64,000 nt of DNA from Vitis vinifera (taxonomy: Eukaryota; Streptophyta; Magnoliopsida; Vitales; Vitaceae), in NCBI RefSeq assembly GCF_030704535.1, contig NC_081820.1:18033501-18097500 (forward strand). The letters are read 5' to 3'. Below, piece by piece: positions 33,308 through 45,160 of the stretch. The notes beneath the pieces are model-generated. The model was given only the letters and a program-made list of their open reading frames with translations, made no database searches and was not told the origin of the DNA. Each line of letters opens with the position of its first letter. Within the stretch, counting starts at the first letter, position 1. The position numbers and the translations under genes are program-made.

Positions 33308-34860
33308 TATTAATGTAATTGAGTAATAGGGAAATTTTGTCACTAATATAATGTAAATTTATTTATACTAATAGAAAATTGAGTGATATTTTTAAAGTAT
33401 TCAATACAATTTCTTGTACATTATATTTTGTAGCATTATACAAAATGTTATATAAAATATAAAACATTTATTCAACCAAGCAATGTAACATTTTGGAGCT
33501 CATGATATCACTTAATAATAATATTATAAAAGATTTTGATGATAATTTTACTCAATACTATTTGACTAATTATATGTCAAATGTCAGTTTTTCTCCTTAT
33601 TGATTTTTTTTTAAAAAAATATTAGTAACATAAAAAATAAAGTGGACAACTAGGAAAAGAAAATTAATTTATTTTAATATCTTGTATGATAAGACGCTTT
33701 GAAATTATGTTGTAACATTGGTGATTATAGTTAGTGAGTAACTACTTGGCAATTCTAATTCAAACGAAAGATCGAGTATTAAAACTATCTTGAGATTTAC
33801 TCAATTTATTAAAACCTAATTAGTTAAAAATGATGAAAATAATCCTTATATTTGAAGAGTAACTCATTTTCTTTATATATATAAATACCGTTGATTATTT
33901 TAAGTATTTACATGAATGCTTTAAAATAAATAATTATTTTTATAAGAAAAAAATGAGTGTTTTTTTAAAATGATGCCAAAAAATAATGAAGGGTTAGATT
34001 TCCAAAATTGGGTTTTCAATAACCTTTTTAATTAAATAAGTCATTTACTAATGCTATATTTGGTTTATGAATATTAGAGAAAAAGAAAAAAGAAAGCTAA
34101 ACAAATTTAAGGTTAATAAATTGTTTTTGTATGGCTCTTTTAATTCATTTTATTTATTTATTTTTCTATATAAAGATTATATAATTTAAAAATATATAAA
34201 TGTTTAGCTAATTTTTAATTGCAGCTGATTCTCTTTTATATTTTTTATGATAAAAATAGTGAAAAAAATAAATAAATTTTCTTAATAATTTTTTTGGGAA
34301 TCAAATATAACCTAAACGAAGGTTTAGTATCTATTACAAACGAGTACTTATAATTTTTTTGCTTATATATGGAAAATTAGATTATACCATAGTTGAAGAA
34401 TATAAAACAAAAATCAAAGACCATTCAACCAAAGACTAATAGATCACATCTCAAGGATGGTCAATCACCCAACTGGGCTAAGATCAATTTTAATTAATCA
34501 CTTAATAAATAAATTAGTATTTAATGTCACTTGTCATTGTATAAAATAAAAAATAATGACTGATTTTATTAAGAGTATTGAGAAATTGATAAAATGTATA
34601 ATTTAATGGTGATAATAATTTTAAAATATTAAAGATATTCATTTATGTTTTCTCATTTATGTGATGGATGAAAGTCAATCAAATTAATTGGCACCTCAAA
34701 AAAAAAAAATTGTTATAACCATCCAATATTTGAAAAGGAATGATAGATTATATATAGCAACAATAAAGTGTTAAACCGTATACAGAGGAGTATATATATA
34801 TTCACATGCTTCATTAAGCACAACTATATAGCAAAAAAGGGGAATTACCTTTATTAGTTA
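33308..34860. other. AT-rich interior of the hAT element, possible MITE relic
   Basis: No gene is seen. Around 34050-34312 a segment starts GCTATATTTGGTTTATGAAT and ends GGGAATCAAATATAACCTAA, which may be a decayed MITE related to the one at 7261-7570. This is tentative. Confidence 0.4.
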
Positions 34861-34879
34861 TTACCTGCTGGTTTGAAAC

Positions 34880-35020
34880 CCTTGCCCTCTATCTTCTTCC
34901 CCAACACCACGAAGACCGATTTGCAGCCTTGCTATCTTCTTCCCCAATACACCACGAACACCGATCTATAGCCTTGCTATCTTCTTTCCCAACACACCAC
35001 AAAAACCATGATCTGCAGCC
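34880..35020. repeat. About 52-55-bp imperfect tandem repeat, three copies
   Basis: CTATCTTCTTCCCCAA and CACCACGAA-like words recur three times (around 34888, 34932 and 34977). They lie in the 5' region of the hAT element, upstream of its transposase. Confidence 0.6.
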
Positions 35021-35317
35021 TCTCAGACTATCGGACCTTCCCACCGCTACCATACAACCACGATCTGCTACCTTCCCACCGGCAACGCACCAAAGACGAA
35101 GATTCTACACGCTGGAAATGGTGGATTTAGGGTTAAGTAAGTTATTCTTCAACTAAGGCTTTTTTTAAAGGCTTTTGAAAGGGTCACAGGTTTGTTTCAA
35201 ATTTTCACGGGTTTGTTTCAAATTTTCAAGGGTTTTCTTTTGCAGAGGAATCTCTGATTTCTTTGAAAGAATTGATTCTTGTTGTGATGGGTTTCTTTTG
35301 CAAGGAATCTGTTGATT

Positions 35318-35348
<31 letters not shown>

Positions 35349-35590
35349 CCGAGTTGACTGAGTTAACTTGGAATATCGGTTGAGTCATCCGAGTCCAACC
35401 GATTCAAGGTTGAGTCTAGGTATAAATTGTATATGGTATTGGACTCGTTGCGGTCGACGTCGAGGCGGATACGACTCGACCGAGTAGTACCAGACTCGGT
35501 CGATTTTTTGAACCCTGAACTTCAAGTCCTCTGTAGTTATTTAGTTGCAACTACAAATAGTGTTGTTCCCTCCCTCTCTCTTCATATTTG

Positions 35591-35598
35591 TATATATA
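35591..35598 (+). promoter_or_regulatory. Possible TATA box of the HMG-CoA synthase gene
   Basis: TATATATA about 190 bp before the ATG, followed by a CT- and GA-rich leader. It is plausible from position and composition only. The hAT right end lies just upstream, at 35517. Confidence 0.35.
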
Positions 35599-36059
35599 GT
35601 GGCTCTCTGGACGATTCATAGCTTTCTCTCTAAAGCAAGAACGAGGAATAGAGCCCTAGAGGGAGAGAAATCATATTTCGCTTACTTGCACTTTCCAGTT
35701 TCATTTTCTAGCTCACCAAACGGGGACTGTGAGCGATTTAGAGAGAGGCAAAGTCTTGATCAGAGTGTTAGAGAGGGAAGGAATGGCTTCTAGTCCCAAG
35801 AACGTTGGAATTCTCACTATGGAGATCTATTTTCCTCGAACTTGTGTTTAGCAAGTGATGATTCTATTATTTTATTTTATTTTATTTTATTTTTCTTGTT
35901 TAATCTTTGTTTTGTTTTCAATTGGTTTGTTGAATCAATTATTGTTTCTTAGGTGTTAATGCTGTTTGAATTAGGTTTTTGATGGAGTTCCTTTTTGTGT
36001 TTAATTGAAGTGAACATGATGTTGGAAGAGTGTGAATGTGAAAAAGCGCTTTTAAGTGT

Positions 36060-36220
36060 TTTTTTTGCTTGTTCCACATAGGAAAAAGAGGAACACCTTT
36101 ATTAGGTTTATTAGCTAGACCATTTTCCTTAACCTAATGGGCTTGTGAAGAGGTGTGGGAGAGCCTTGCGCACCCATAGGGCCAAAGCCCATTTGAGTGG
36201 GGCTTTGGGTTGGTTGAGCC
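36060..36220 (+). other. Unique sequence preceding satellite unit 1
   Basis: A GC-richer block (for example GGCTTGTGAAGAGGTGTGGG and AAAGCCCATTTGAGTGGGGC) leads straight into the first TATAAAAG. It is not repeated between later units, so unit 1 may mark the ancestral edge from which the array grew. Confidence 0.6.
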
Positions 36221-39200
36221 TATAAAAGCAGGTCACCCCTTACTCTCTACACACCAATTTTACCCTAGTGCACGCCTCAGCCTATCACCGATAGGTTTTC
36301 TTGTTATTCATTCTATTCTTTGTTTGTGTGTTTTGGGCTAGTCCTTTATTTTCACACCCTCAAAACTACACATGAGAGAATATGATGTAAATGTCATGCT
36401 TAGTGTTGATTTCTTTTTTCTCTTTTTTGGAGTCTTTATTGAATTTGATTTAAACTGTGGGAAAATTGGTATTTTTTTTTGGTAAAATAAAATGAAAAGT
36501 TATTTTTGGCAAAAATAAGTGGAAAAGAAGGTCAGATTTCTGACCTGGTGGATGATCAGGTTTGATTTTTGGTAGTTTATTGTAATCCTGCCTATAAAAG
36601 CAGGACACCCCTCACTCTCTACACACCAATTTTACCTTAATGCACGCCTCAACCTATCACCAATAGGTTTTCTTGTTATTCATTCTATCATTTGTTTGTG
36701 TGTTTTGGGCTAGTCCTTTATTTTCATATTCTTAAAACAACACAAGAGAGAATATGATGTAAATGCCATGCTTAGTTTTGATTTTTTTTTCTCTTTTTTG
36801 GAGTCTTTATTGAATTTCATTTAAACTGTGGGAAAACTGGTGTCTTTTTTGGTGCAATTGAATGCAAAGCTATTTTTGGAAAGAAAAAAAAAAAAGGAGT
36901 GGGAAAGAAGGTCAGATTTCTGATCTGGTGGATGATCAACTTTGATTTTTGGTAGTTTATTGTAATCCTACCTATAAAAGCAGGTCACTATCACTCTCTA
37001 CACACCAATTTTACCCTAGTGCACGCTTCAACCTATCACCGATAGATTTTCTAGTTATTCATTCTATTCTTTGTTTGTGTGTTTTGGGCTAGTCCTTTAT
37101 TTTCATACCCTTAAAACAATACATGAGAGAATAGGATGTAAGTGTCATGCTTAGTTTTGATTTATTTTCTCTCTTTTGTGGAGTATTTATTGAATTTGAT
37201 GTAAACTGTGGGAAAATTGGAGTCTTTTTTTGGTGCAATTGAATGCAAAGTTATTTTTGGCAAAAAGAAGTGGGAAAGAAGGTCAGATTTTTGACCTGGT
37301 GGATGATTAGCTTTGATTTTTGGTAGTTTATTGTAATCCTACCTATAAAAGTAGGTCACTATCACTCTCTACACACCAATTTTACCCTAGTGCATGCCTC
37401 AGCCTATCACCGATAAGTTTTCTTGTTATTCATTCTATTCTTTGTTTATGTGTTTTGGGTTAGTCCTTTATTTTCATACCCTTAAAACAACACATGAGAT
37501 AATATGATGTATATGCCATGCTTAGTTTTGATTTTTTTTTTTCTCTTTTTTGGAGTCTTTATTGAATTTGATTTAAACTGTGGGGAAATTGGTGTCTTTT
37601 TTTGGTGCAATTGAATACAAAGTTATTTTTGGCAAAATGAAGTGGGAAAGAAGGTCAGATTTTTGACTTGGTGGATGATCAGCTTTGATTTTTGGTAGTT
37701 TATTGTAATCTTGCCTATAAAAGCAAGTCACCCCTCACTCTCTACACACCAATTTTACCCTAGTGCATGCCTCAGCCTATCACCGATAGGTTTTCTTGTT
37801 ATTCATTCTATTCTTTGGTTGTATGTTTTGGGCTAGTCCTTTATTTTTCATACCCTTAAAACAACACATGAGAGAATAGGATGTAAATGTCATGCTTAGT
37901 TGTGGTTTTTTTTATATCTTTTTTGGAGTCTTTATTGAATTTGATTTAAACTGATGGAAAATTGGTGTCTTTTTTTGGTGCAAATTAGTGCAAAGTTATT
38001 TTTGGAAAAAATAAGTGGGAAATGTCGGATTTCTGACCTGGTTGATGAACTTTGCTTTTTGGTAATTTATTGTAATCCTGCCTATAAAAGTAGGTTACCC
38101 CTCACTCCCTACACACCAATTTTACCTTAGTGCACGCCGTAACCTATCACCGATAGGTTTTCTTGTTATTCATTCTATTTTTTGTTTGTCTGTTTTTGGC
38201 TAGTCCTTTATTTGCATACTTTTAAAATAACACATGAGAGAATAAGATGTAAATGCCATGCTTAGTTTTGATTTTTTTTTTCTCTTTTTTGGAATCTTTA
38301 TTGAATTTGATTTAAACTGTAGGAAAATTGGTGTCTTTTTTTGGTGCAATTGAATGCAAAGCTATTTTTGGCAAAAAGAAATGGGAAAGAATGTTAGATT
38401 TCTGACCTGGTGGATGATCAACTTTGATTTTTGGTAGTTTATTGTAATCCTGACTATAAAAGCAGGACACCCCTCACCCTCTACACACCAATTTTACCAT
38501 AGTGCATGCCTCAGCCTATCACCGATAGGTTTTCTTGTTATTCATTCTATTCTTTGTCTGTGTGTTTTGGGCTAGTACTTTATTTTCATACCCTTAAAAC
38601 TACACATGAGAGAATAGGATGTAAATGCCATGCTTAGTTTTGATTTCTTTTTTTTTTTTTCTCTTTTTTGGAGTCTTTATTGAATTTGATTTAAACTGTT
38701 GGAAAATTGGTGTCTTTTTTTGGTGCAATTGAATGCAAAGTTATTTTTGGCAAAAATAAATGGGAAAGAAGGTTAGATTTCTGACCTGCTAGATGATCAA
38801 CTTTGATTTTTGGTAGTTTATTGTAATCCACCATATAAAAGCAGGTCACCCCTCACTCTCTACACAACAATTTACCTTAGTGCACGCCTCAGCCTATCAT
38901 CGATAGGTTTTCTTGTTATTCATTCTATTCTTTGTTTGTGTGTTTTGGGCTATTCCTTTTTTTTTCATACCCTTAAAACAACACATGAGAGAATAGGATG
39001 TAAATGCCATGCTTAGTTTTGATTTTTTTTTCTCCTTTTTGGAGTCTTTATTGAATTTTATTTAAACTGTGGGAAAATTGGAGTCTTTTTTTGGTGCTAT
39101 TGAATGCAAAGCTATTTTTGGCAAAAAGAAGTGGGAAAGAAGGTCACATTTCTGACCTAGTGGATGATCAACTTTGTTTTTTTGGTAGTTTATTATAATC

Positions 39201-40690
39201 CTGCCTATAAAAGCAGGTCACCCTTCACTCTCTACACACCAATTTTATCCTAGTGCACGCCTCAACCTATCATCGGTAGGTTTTCTTGTTGTTCATTCTA
39301 TTCTTTGTTTGTGTTTTGGGCTACTCCTTAATTTTTATACCCTTAAAACAACACATGAGAGAATAGGATGTAAATGTCATGCTTAGTTTTGATTTCTTTT
39401 TTCTCTTTTTTGGAGTCTTTATTGAATTTGATTTAAACTGTGGGAAAATTGGTGTCTTTTTTTGGTGCTATTGAATGCAAAGCTATTTTTGGCAAAAACA
39501 AATGGGAAAGAAGGTCAGATTTCTGACCTAGTGGATGATCAACTTTGTTTTTTGGTAGTTTATTGTAATCATGCCTAGAAAAGGAGGTCAACGCTCACTC
39601 TCTACACACCAATTTTACCCTAGTGCACGCCTCAGCCTATCACCGATAGGTTTTCTTGTTATTCATTCTATTCTTTGTTTGTGTGTTTTGGGCTAGTCCT
39701 TTATTTTCATACCCTTAAAACAACACATGAGAGAATAGGATGTAAATGCCATGCTTAGTTTCGATTTCTTTTTTCTCTTTTTTGGAGTCTTTATTGAATT
39801 TGATTTCAACTGTGGGAAAATTGGTGTCTTTTTTTGGTGCAATTGAATGCAAAGCTATTTTTGGCGAAAAGAAGTGGGAAAGAAGGTCAGATTTCTGACC
39901 TGCTGGATGATCAACTTTGATTTTTGGTAGTTTATTGTAATCCACCATATAAAAGCAGGTCACCCCTCACTCTCTACATACCAATTTTACCTTAGTGCAC
40001 GCCTCAGTCTATCACCGATAGGTTTTCTTGTTATTCATTCTATTCTTTGTTTGTGTGTTTTGGGCTATTCCTTCTTTTCATACCCTTAAAACAACACATG
40101 AGAGAATATGATGTAAATGTCATGTTTAGTTTTGATTTTTTTTTTCTCCTTTTTGGAGTCTTTATTGAATTTTATTTAAATTGTGGGAAAATTGGAGTCT
40201 TTTTTTTGGTGCTATTGAATGCAAAGCTATTTTTGGCAAAAAGAAGTGGGAAAGAAGGTCAGATTTATGACCTAGTGGATGATCAACTTTGTTTTTTGGT
40301 AGTTTATTGTAATCCTACCTATAAAAGCAGGTCACCCCTCACTCTCTACACACCAATTTTATCCTAGTGCACGCCTCAGCTATCATCGATAGGTTTTCTT
40401 GTTGTTCATTCTATTCTTTGTTTGTGTTTTGGGCTACTCCTTAATTTTTATACCCTTAAAACAACAAATGAGAGAATAGGATGTAAATGCCATGCTTAGT
40501 TTTTATTTCTTTTTTCTCTTTTTTGGAGTCTTTATTGAATTTGATTTAAACTGTGGGAAAATTGGTGTCTTTTTTTGGTGCAATTGAATGCAAAGCTATT
40601 CTTGGCAAAAAGAAGTGGGAAAGAAGGTCACATTTCTGACCTGCTGGATGATCAGCTTTGATTTTTGGGAGTTTATGGTAATCCCGCATT
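36221..40690 (+). repeat. Twelve tandem copies of a 372-bp satellite in HMGS intron 1
   Basis: Each unit opens with TATAAAAGCAGG or a close variant. Unit starts are 36221, 36593, 36973, 37344, 37716, 38083, 38455, 38834, 39206, 39576, 39948 and 40320, giving steps of 367-380 bp. Units share ACACACCAATTTTACC, CCTATCACCGATAGG, ACACATGAGAGAATA and a run of T-rich intron-like sequence. They end GTTTATTGTAATCCTGCC. No unit keeps an open frame; short ORFs within it recur with the same period and are not genes. Confidence 0.95.
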
Positions 40691-40699
40691 TGGTGCCAT

Positions 40700-41060
40700 G
40701 AAACATGAGGAAATCAAAAGAAAATAAAATTCAGATAACAAAAGAAGATATCAACAATTCAACTCTACAAACATTTTACCAGAGTAACTTAGAAATGAAA
40801 TAACAAAATGGTCAAGCTGGTCAGTTATTTTGGAATAACAAATAGTTAAAGAATTAGTTAATTAGTTTAACAGGATCTTGATTGGTTGGAAGGTCGAGGA
40901 AGTCAGATATTTTGAGAGAATAACAAATAGTTCAAGAATTAGTTAATTAATTTAACAGGTTCTTGATTAGTTAGAGATTGGTTAAGTTGTTTACTCTGTT
41001 GTAACTAGATGTTATATATAGATGTTTCCTCAAACTCATTAATTTATTCTTTTGAGCTTC
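40700..41060. repeat. Possible degenerate LTR fragment with about 86-bp internal repeat
   Basis: AATAACAAATAGTTAAAGAA and its near copy recur at about 40834 and 40920. Downstream the pattern GTTGTAACTAGATGTTATAT ... CTCAAACTCATTAATTTATT resembles the 3' part of plant copia LTRs. No boundaries or TSD were found. Confidence 0.35.
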
Positions 41061-43048
41061 CCAAAATATCTCTCTGTTTACACTCTGGTCGCTTTACTTT
41101 CAGATTTTTAAAATTGGGAAGGAACACCTGGATTGAATTCTTATTGGCTAATTTGATTGAATATTTGAAATTATTCTGGAATTTGGTGAAATATGACTGA
41201 ATAATTTGAAACTTCTGAAAATTCAGAGTTTTCAAATTTAGCGGAAAAAACATCTGTAGTTTCAAGATAACTGGACATCTGAATCACTTGAAATTGCTTG
41301 ATAGCATACGTATTTTGAGTGGAGGTTTTAGTTTTTCCAAAGTTCAAATAATTGAAAAAATTTTAAGATGCAGAACTTTAATTTCTTCATTTTTCCTACC
41401 TTTATTGGAAGCCATAACGGAGTTTCATGTTATATCATATTGGTCTGAGGAACTAAAACTATAGATATACTGTGCATGCATTCAAATTTAATTTCCTATT
41501 ATGGACTTTGTCATTTGTTCCTATAATGATCTTGATGGACATATAGGAAACCTTGGAGGCTCATGATGGTGCCACCAAAGGAAAATACACTATTGGGCTT
41601 GGACAAGATTGCATGGCATTTTGTACAGAGGTGGAAGATGTCATCTCTATGAGGTTCTCAGTCATCACTTAGTCTCCTACTTCTTTACGTACTGCAATTT
41701 ATTCTTAATAGTTAATTTTGGAAATGGAAGAAGCAGCTCCTTGTTGGGTCTGATTTTGGCCCCATAGCTGTTTATGTTACAGTGGTAAAATCACTAGGGA
41801 GAGCTCTGAGGAGTAGTGTCCCCAGCATCTGCAATCTATTGGCATTAAAAGAGGCAAAATCCAAGGGAAAAAAGGAATTAGGCTTTGAAGATTCTCATCG
41901 ATAACCATTCTTAATATGCTAAGAAATGGTTGAAAAAGAAAAAGAAATCTTAAATATGTGATCCTTCAAATCTTTGCCCAAGGATAGCAAAGTATTTGAA
42001 ACCATCAATTTTGCTTGAACTAGACATGTTACCACAGTTTTTTAAAGCATCAGTTTTGGTGGTTGTGATGGCACTTTGTATCGTTCGTTCGGCTCTTAAT
42101 TGTTTACTTGTTTGTTAATTAATCTGTTGATGATCTTAAGAGTTTTAAAAATAGCTTCCCCTTATACTTGTTCCTGTATTTCATTTGGCTTTCAGTTTGA
42201 CTGCTGTTGCTTCCCTCCTTGAGAAATATGAGATTGATCCAAAGCAAATTGGATGGCTGGAAATTGGCAGTGAAACCGTGATAGACAAAAGCAAGTCCAT
42301 TAAGACCTTCCTAATGCAAAATTTTGAGGTAATCCTTTTTTTTTTTTTGGATTGAGAGTATCCTTTTCTTTTCCTTTTGATTTTTTTAAAATGGTTCAAA
42401 GATACTTCCCTCTTCGGTATTCAAGAGTTGTCTCCTCATAGTTGTGGACCCTTGAGGCTTATGCTCAAGGAATGAAGTTGGATAACCCATAAATTTAAGA
42501 ATTTGACATCAGCTAAGGGATATGTGGTACTATAACTATGGTCATGATAGCACCAACACTGCCTCAAAACTTGGACCTTAGTTGGCTGTGAGCAGCCTTA
42601 GGGTCATAAAAACTCTGGGTCAGCCTATAGAAACTAACATTAACTTCAGTAGGTAAAAGCCTGTGATTCCATGGAGACTTAAGTGTCACTCAATTAAGCA
42701 AGGATGCAGGCATTTGGTCTTCCACAGGTTTGCAGTCAGACTGATTTTGAACTCCTCCTTTCTGTGTAAGAGAGAATTTATTGACATGACATGTCATATA
42801 TGTACCTTACATATTCTACAAAATATTTTTCTTTGCGCATCTATGATACATTGTAATTCTTAAATTTTTATTTTACAATTTTGAGAATATTCTACTTTAC
42901 TCATGTAAACAAACAGGAATCTGGTAATACTGACATTAAAGGAGTGGATTCAACAAATGCATGCTATGGTGGGACTGCTTGTATCAATTGGGTGGAGAGT
43001 AGTTCATGGGATGGGCGTTATGGACTTCTTGTGTGCACCGACAATGCG

Positions 43049-43329
43049 GTATGACCTCTTTCTTAATGGGCCTGGACTTTCTTCATTTGTTGTTTATTTA
43101 AAAGGTTTAGTTGTTGGAAGTAGAGAAGCAAATGGCTTCTAAAAAAGCTGGCTTTCTATGAAATGTCATGGAGGGAATTTGTATGTGCGGCTCTGACCCC
43201 AAACATATTATCAAACCCTGTAACTGGACAGTGGGGCATGTTTTGTTTGCTAGGCCTTATGATGAGCCCGCCCTAGAAGATTGTCTATTCTTAAACTATT
43301 ATGATTGGATGGTTCTTAAAAATTTACCT
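43049..43329. other. Sequence after HMGS exon 4, no later exon found
   Basis: It starts with a good splice donor (GCG then GTATGA), but no acceptor with the next HMG-CoA synthase exon is seen before the LINE relic. Confidence 0.55.
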
Positions 43330-43960
43330 TTTAAAAGAACATGCATTAAAAAAAGCCAAAAAGGAGGGGGTGTGCCCTACATGTATAGACTATATACACA
43401 GAAAAAAGCCAAATCACACCTAATACAAAGATGATCCACACTAAGAAACAAAGCAAAGTTAACGAAAAAAAAGAGCATCAAGGAAATTCAACATAGAGGG
43501 AAAATCCAACTCTAAAGAGTCCCTAGACCACTCAAAAAGTGTCCGATTGAAGTGATTCTATAAACTTTGGTCGAAGAGCCCTTCATCTTTGAAGGTCCTT
43601 TGATCGTGCTCCTTTCAAATACACCAAAATAAGCAAATAGGAGTCAAAAGCCAAATTGTTATATTCTTCTTTTGAAGCCCCTTAACTTTCCATTGAAGGA
43701 GGAGATTTCTCATTGAATCTGAAAATACTTAGATCACTCCAAAAAGGGCTCTCTTGTCTAAGCACAATGAATCAAAATGTGATAAGCCAATTCTTTACAA
43801 TCTTTACAAAGATTACATTTATTGACCATTTGTCATCCCCTCTTTATTAAAGTATCTATAGTTAAAATCTTCCCCCAAACAGTTTCTCAAGCAAAAAAGC
43901 AAGTTTTGAGGTTTGTTTCTCAAGCAAAAAAGCAAGTTTTGAGAGGACCGCGGGATCCCC
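43330..43960 (-). mobile_element. Degenerate LINE ORF2 3' fragment
   Basis: The minus strand encodes, with many stops, the zinc-binding C-terminus seen after plant LINE reverse transcriptases (WGKILTIDTLIKRGWQMVNK, CNLCKDCKELAYHILIHC). A 3' UTR-like region follows to about 43330. A 33-bp segment (GTTTCTCAAGCAAAAAAGCA) is tandemly duplicated at 43882 and 43915. It lies between HMGS exon 4 and the second MIP copy. Confidence 0.75.
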
Positions 43961-43973
43961 AAACCTCCTTGCC

Positions 43974-45160
43974 AGCAAATAATCTCTTTAGTTGGTCATT
44001 TTTTTTACATGAAGCATTAGTATTGACCAATGCCTTTCTTGATTGTTTATCATTTATTATATCTTTTATGCCTTCATTGATTAGACACTTTTAGAGGAAC
44101 AACTATCTTGACAGAGGGATACCACGTCTGTTGCAAATCTGAAAAGACAATATACTAGTTGGAAGCATGTGGAGGGTACTCATTGGCAAACCTGATTCAA
44201 TCACCTGCTTAATTATGGTGCAGGTATTCTTCCCATTATGCTTAGAAAACCATAAAAGGTTATATATTTCTCTTATGTTTGATTCCCAAAAAGTACTAAT
44301 TAAAAATAAAATGCTAAGAAAAATCATTTTTTAATGTTTGGTTTTATTATGAAAAATATAAAAAAAAAAGTCAAATATAATTTAAAATTAGTAAGAAACA
44401 TATATTTTAAAATTATTTAATCTTTATATAGAAAGGTTTAATTAATGACAAGGGTTTGAGGTAGTATATAAAAATAATTTATTGACTTTAAATTTATTTA
44501 TTTATTTATTTCATCATTTTTTTTCCTTTCCTTTTACTTTTATTCTTTATTTTCTTTCCCTCACATTTTCCTTCAAACTTCCTCTTCCTCTCCCCTTCCA
44601 CAGAACCCGTGAAAAAAAATTAAGCAAGAAATGTATAAACATCATTTTTGTCCCCTAGAATATTGTGCATTGACCTGGTAAGACTGTTTTTTATTTAGTT
44701 CTGGCCAATAACCTCCAATGAGCAATGACTTTATCCCAGCATGTGCTGGTATTTAAAACATTACATGTAACCTACTTCTCACCATTTCGACATTATATAT
44801 ATGCAATATGGTTTGTATTTCCCTTTTCTTAAAAATAAACTTCAGAGTTGCATTTATTCGTCCATTGCTTTTAGTAAGATAACCCATGTTTCGTGTGTAG
44901 GTTACTATAGTTACTTGTATGCCAAATGTTTTGCTGCCACCATATGGCAAAAGCTATGCCAGGAGTATCCACTATCCTTAGCCACAGGAACAGCTCTTCG
45001 GACAAAATTCTTCGAGCATGGGGGAGCCAAAGACCCTGCTGATTTATTGACTGATCTAGTTGGGATGGGATTCTCCAGTCCCATGATGGAGGGATAGTCC
45101 CTAACCTCACTAGCCTTTGTGATGAAATGAAGCTTGAGGAGTGTGGGCAAGAGCATGTCG
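43974..45160 (+). pseudogene. Second, decayed copy of MIP exons 4-5 region (5' part)
   Basis: Homology to 6948-8170 begins abruptly at AGCAAATAATCTCTTTAGTT. The exon at 44061-44223 has lost its splice acceptor AG (now AT), carries TGA at 44193-44195 and has a 3-bp deletion. The last exon (from 44901) has a one-base deletion near 45060 (GTTGGGATGG versus GTTGGGGATGG) and is cut by the gypsy insertion at 45161. Exons with the HEFGH motif are not duplicated here. It is clearly non-functional. Confidence 0.92.

Larger units (their letters stand above)
28880..35517 (-). mobile_element. hAT-family DNA transposon (about 6.6 kb), decayed
   Basis: The right end, read inward on the minus strand, starts CAGGGTTCAAAAAATCGACC. 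The left end reads CACGGTTCAAAGTTGCGG, a plausible short TIR of hAT type. The 8-bp flanks CTCTTCAC (28872-28879) and AACTTCAA (35518-35525) share only five positions, so the target duplication is diverged or the left end is misplaced. Between them lies a minus-strand hAT transposase with BED finger, DUF659-like region and dimerisation tail. Subterminal CG-rich motifs (ACTCGGTCGA-like) occur near the right end. The right boundary is firmer than the left. Confidence 0.7.
35783..43048 (+). pseudogene. HMGS: HMG-CoA synthase, exons 1-4 only
   Basis: Four exons splice in phase: 35783-35854, 41547-41653, 42196-42328 and 42917-43048. They encode the N-terminal about 148 residues of cytosolic HMG-CoA synthase, which condenses acetyl-CoA and acetoacetyl-CoA in the mevalonate pathway. 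The start is [38 protein letters not shown], the catalytic Glu (LEIGSET) and the catalytic Cys (NACYGG, residue about 120) are present. Lesions: TAG at codon 23 (35849-35851), where the family has Gln; an apparent four-residue in-frame deletion after the Cys motif ([10 protein letters not shown]); and no later exons, which should supply about 300 residues. Intron 1 is expanded to 5.7 kb by a satellite. It is a pseudogene or a disrupted allele. Confidence 0.88.

Noticed and set aside
38810..40367. Open frames of 68-106 codons inside the 372-bp satellite
   Set aside because: They recur at the repeat period, are low-complexity and are interrupted in sister units. They are not genes.
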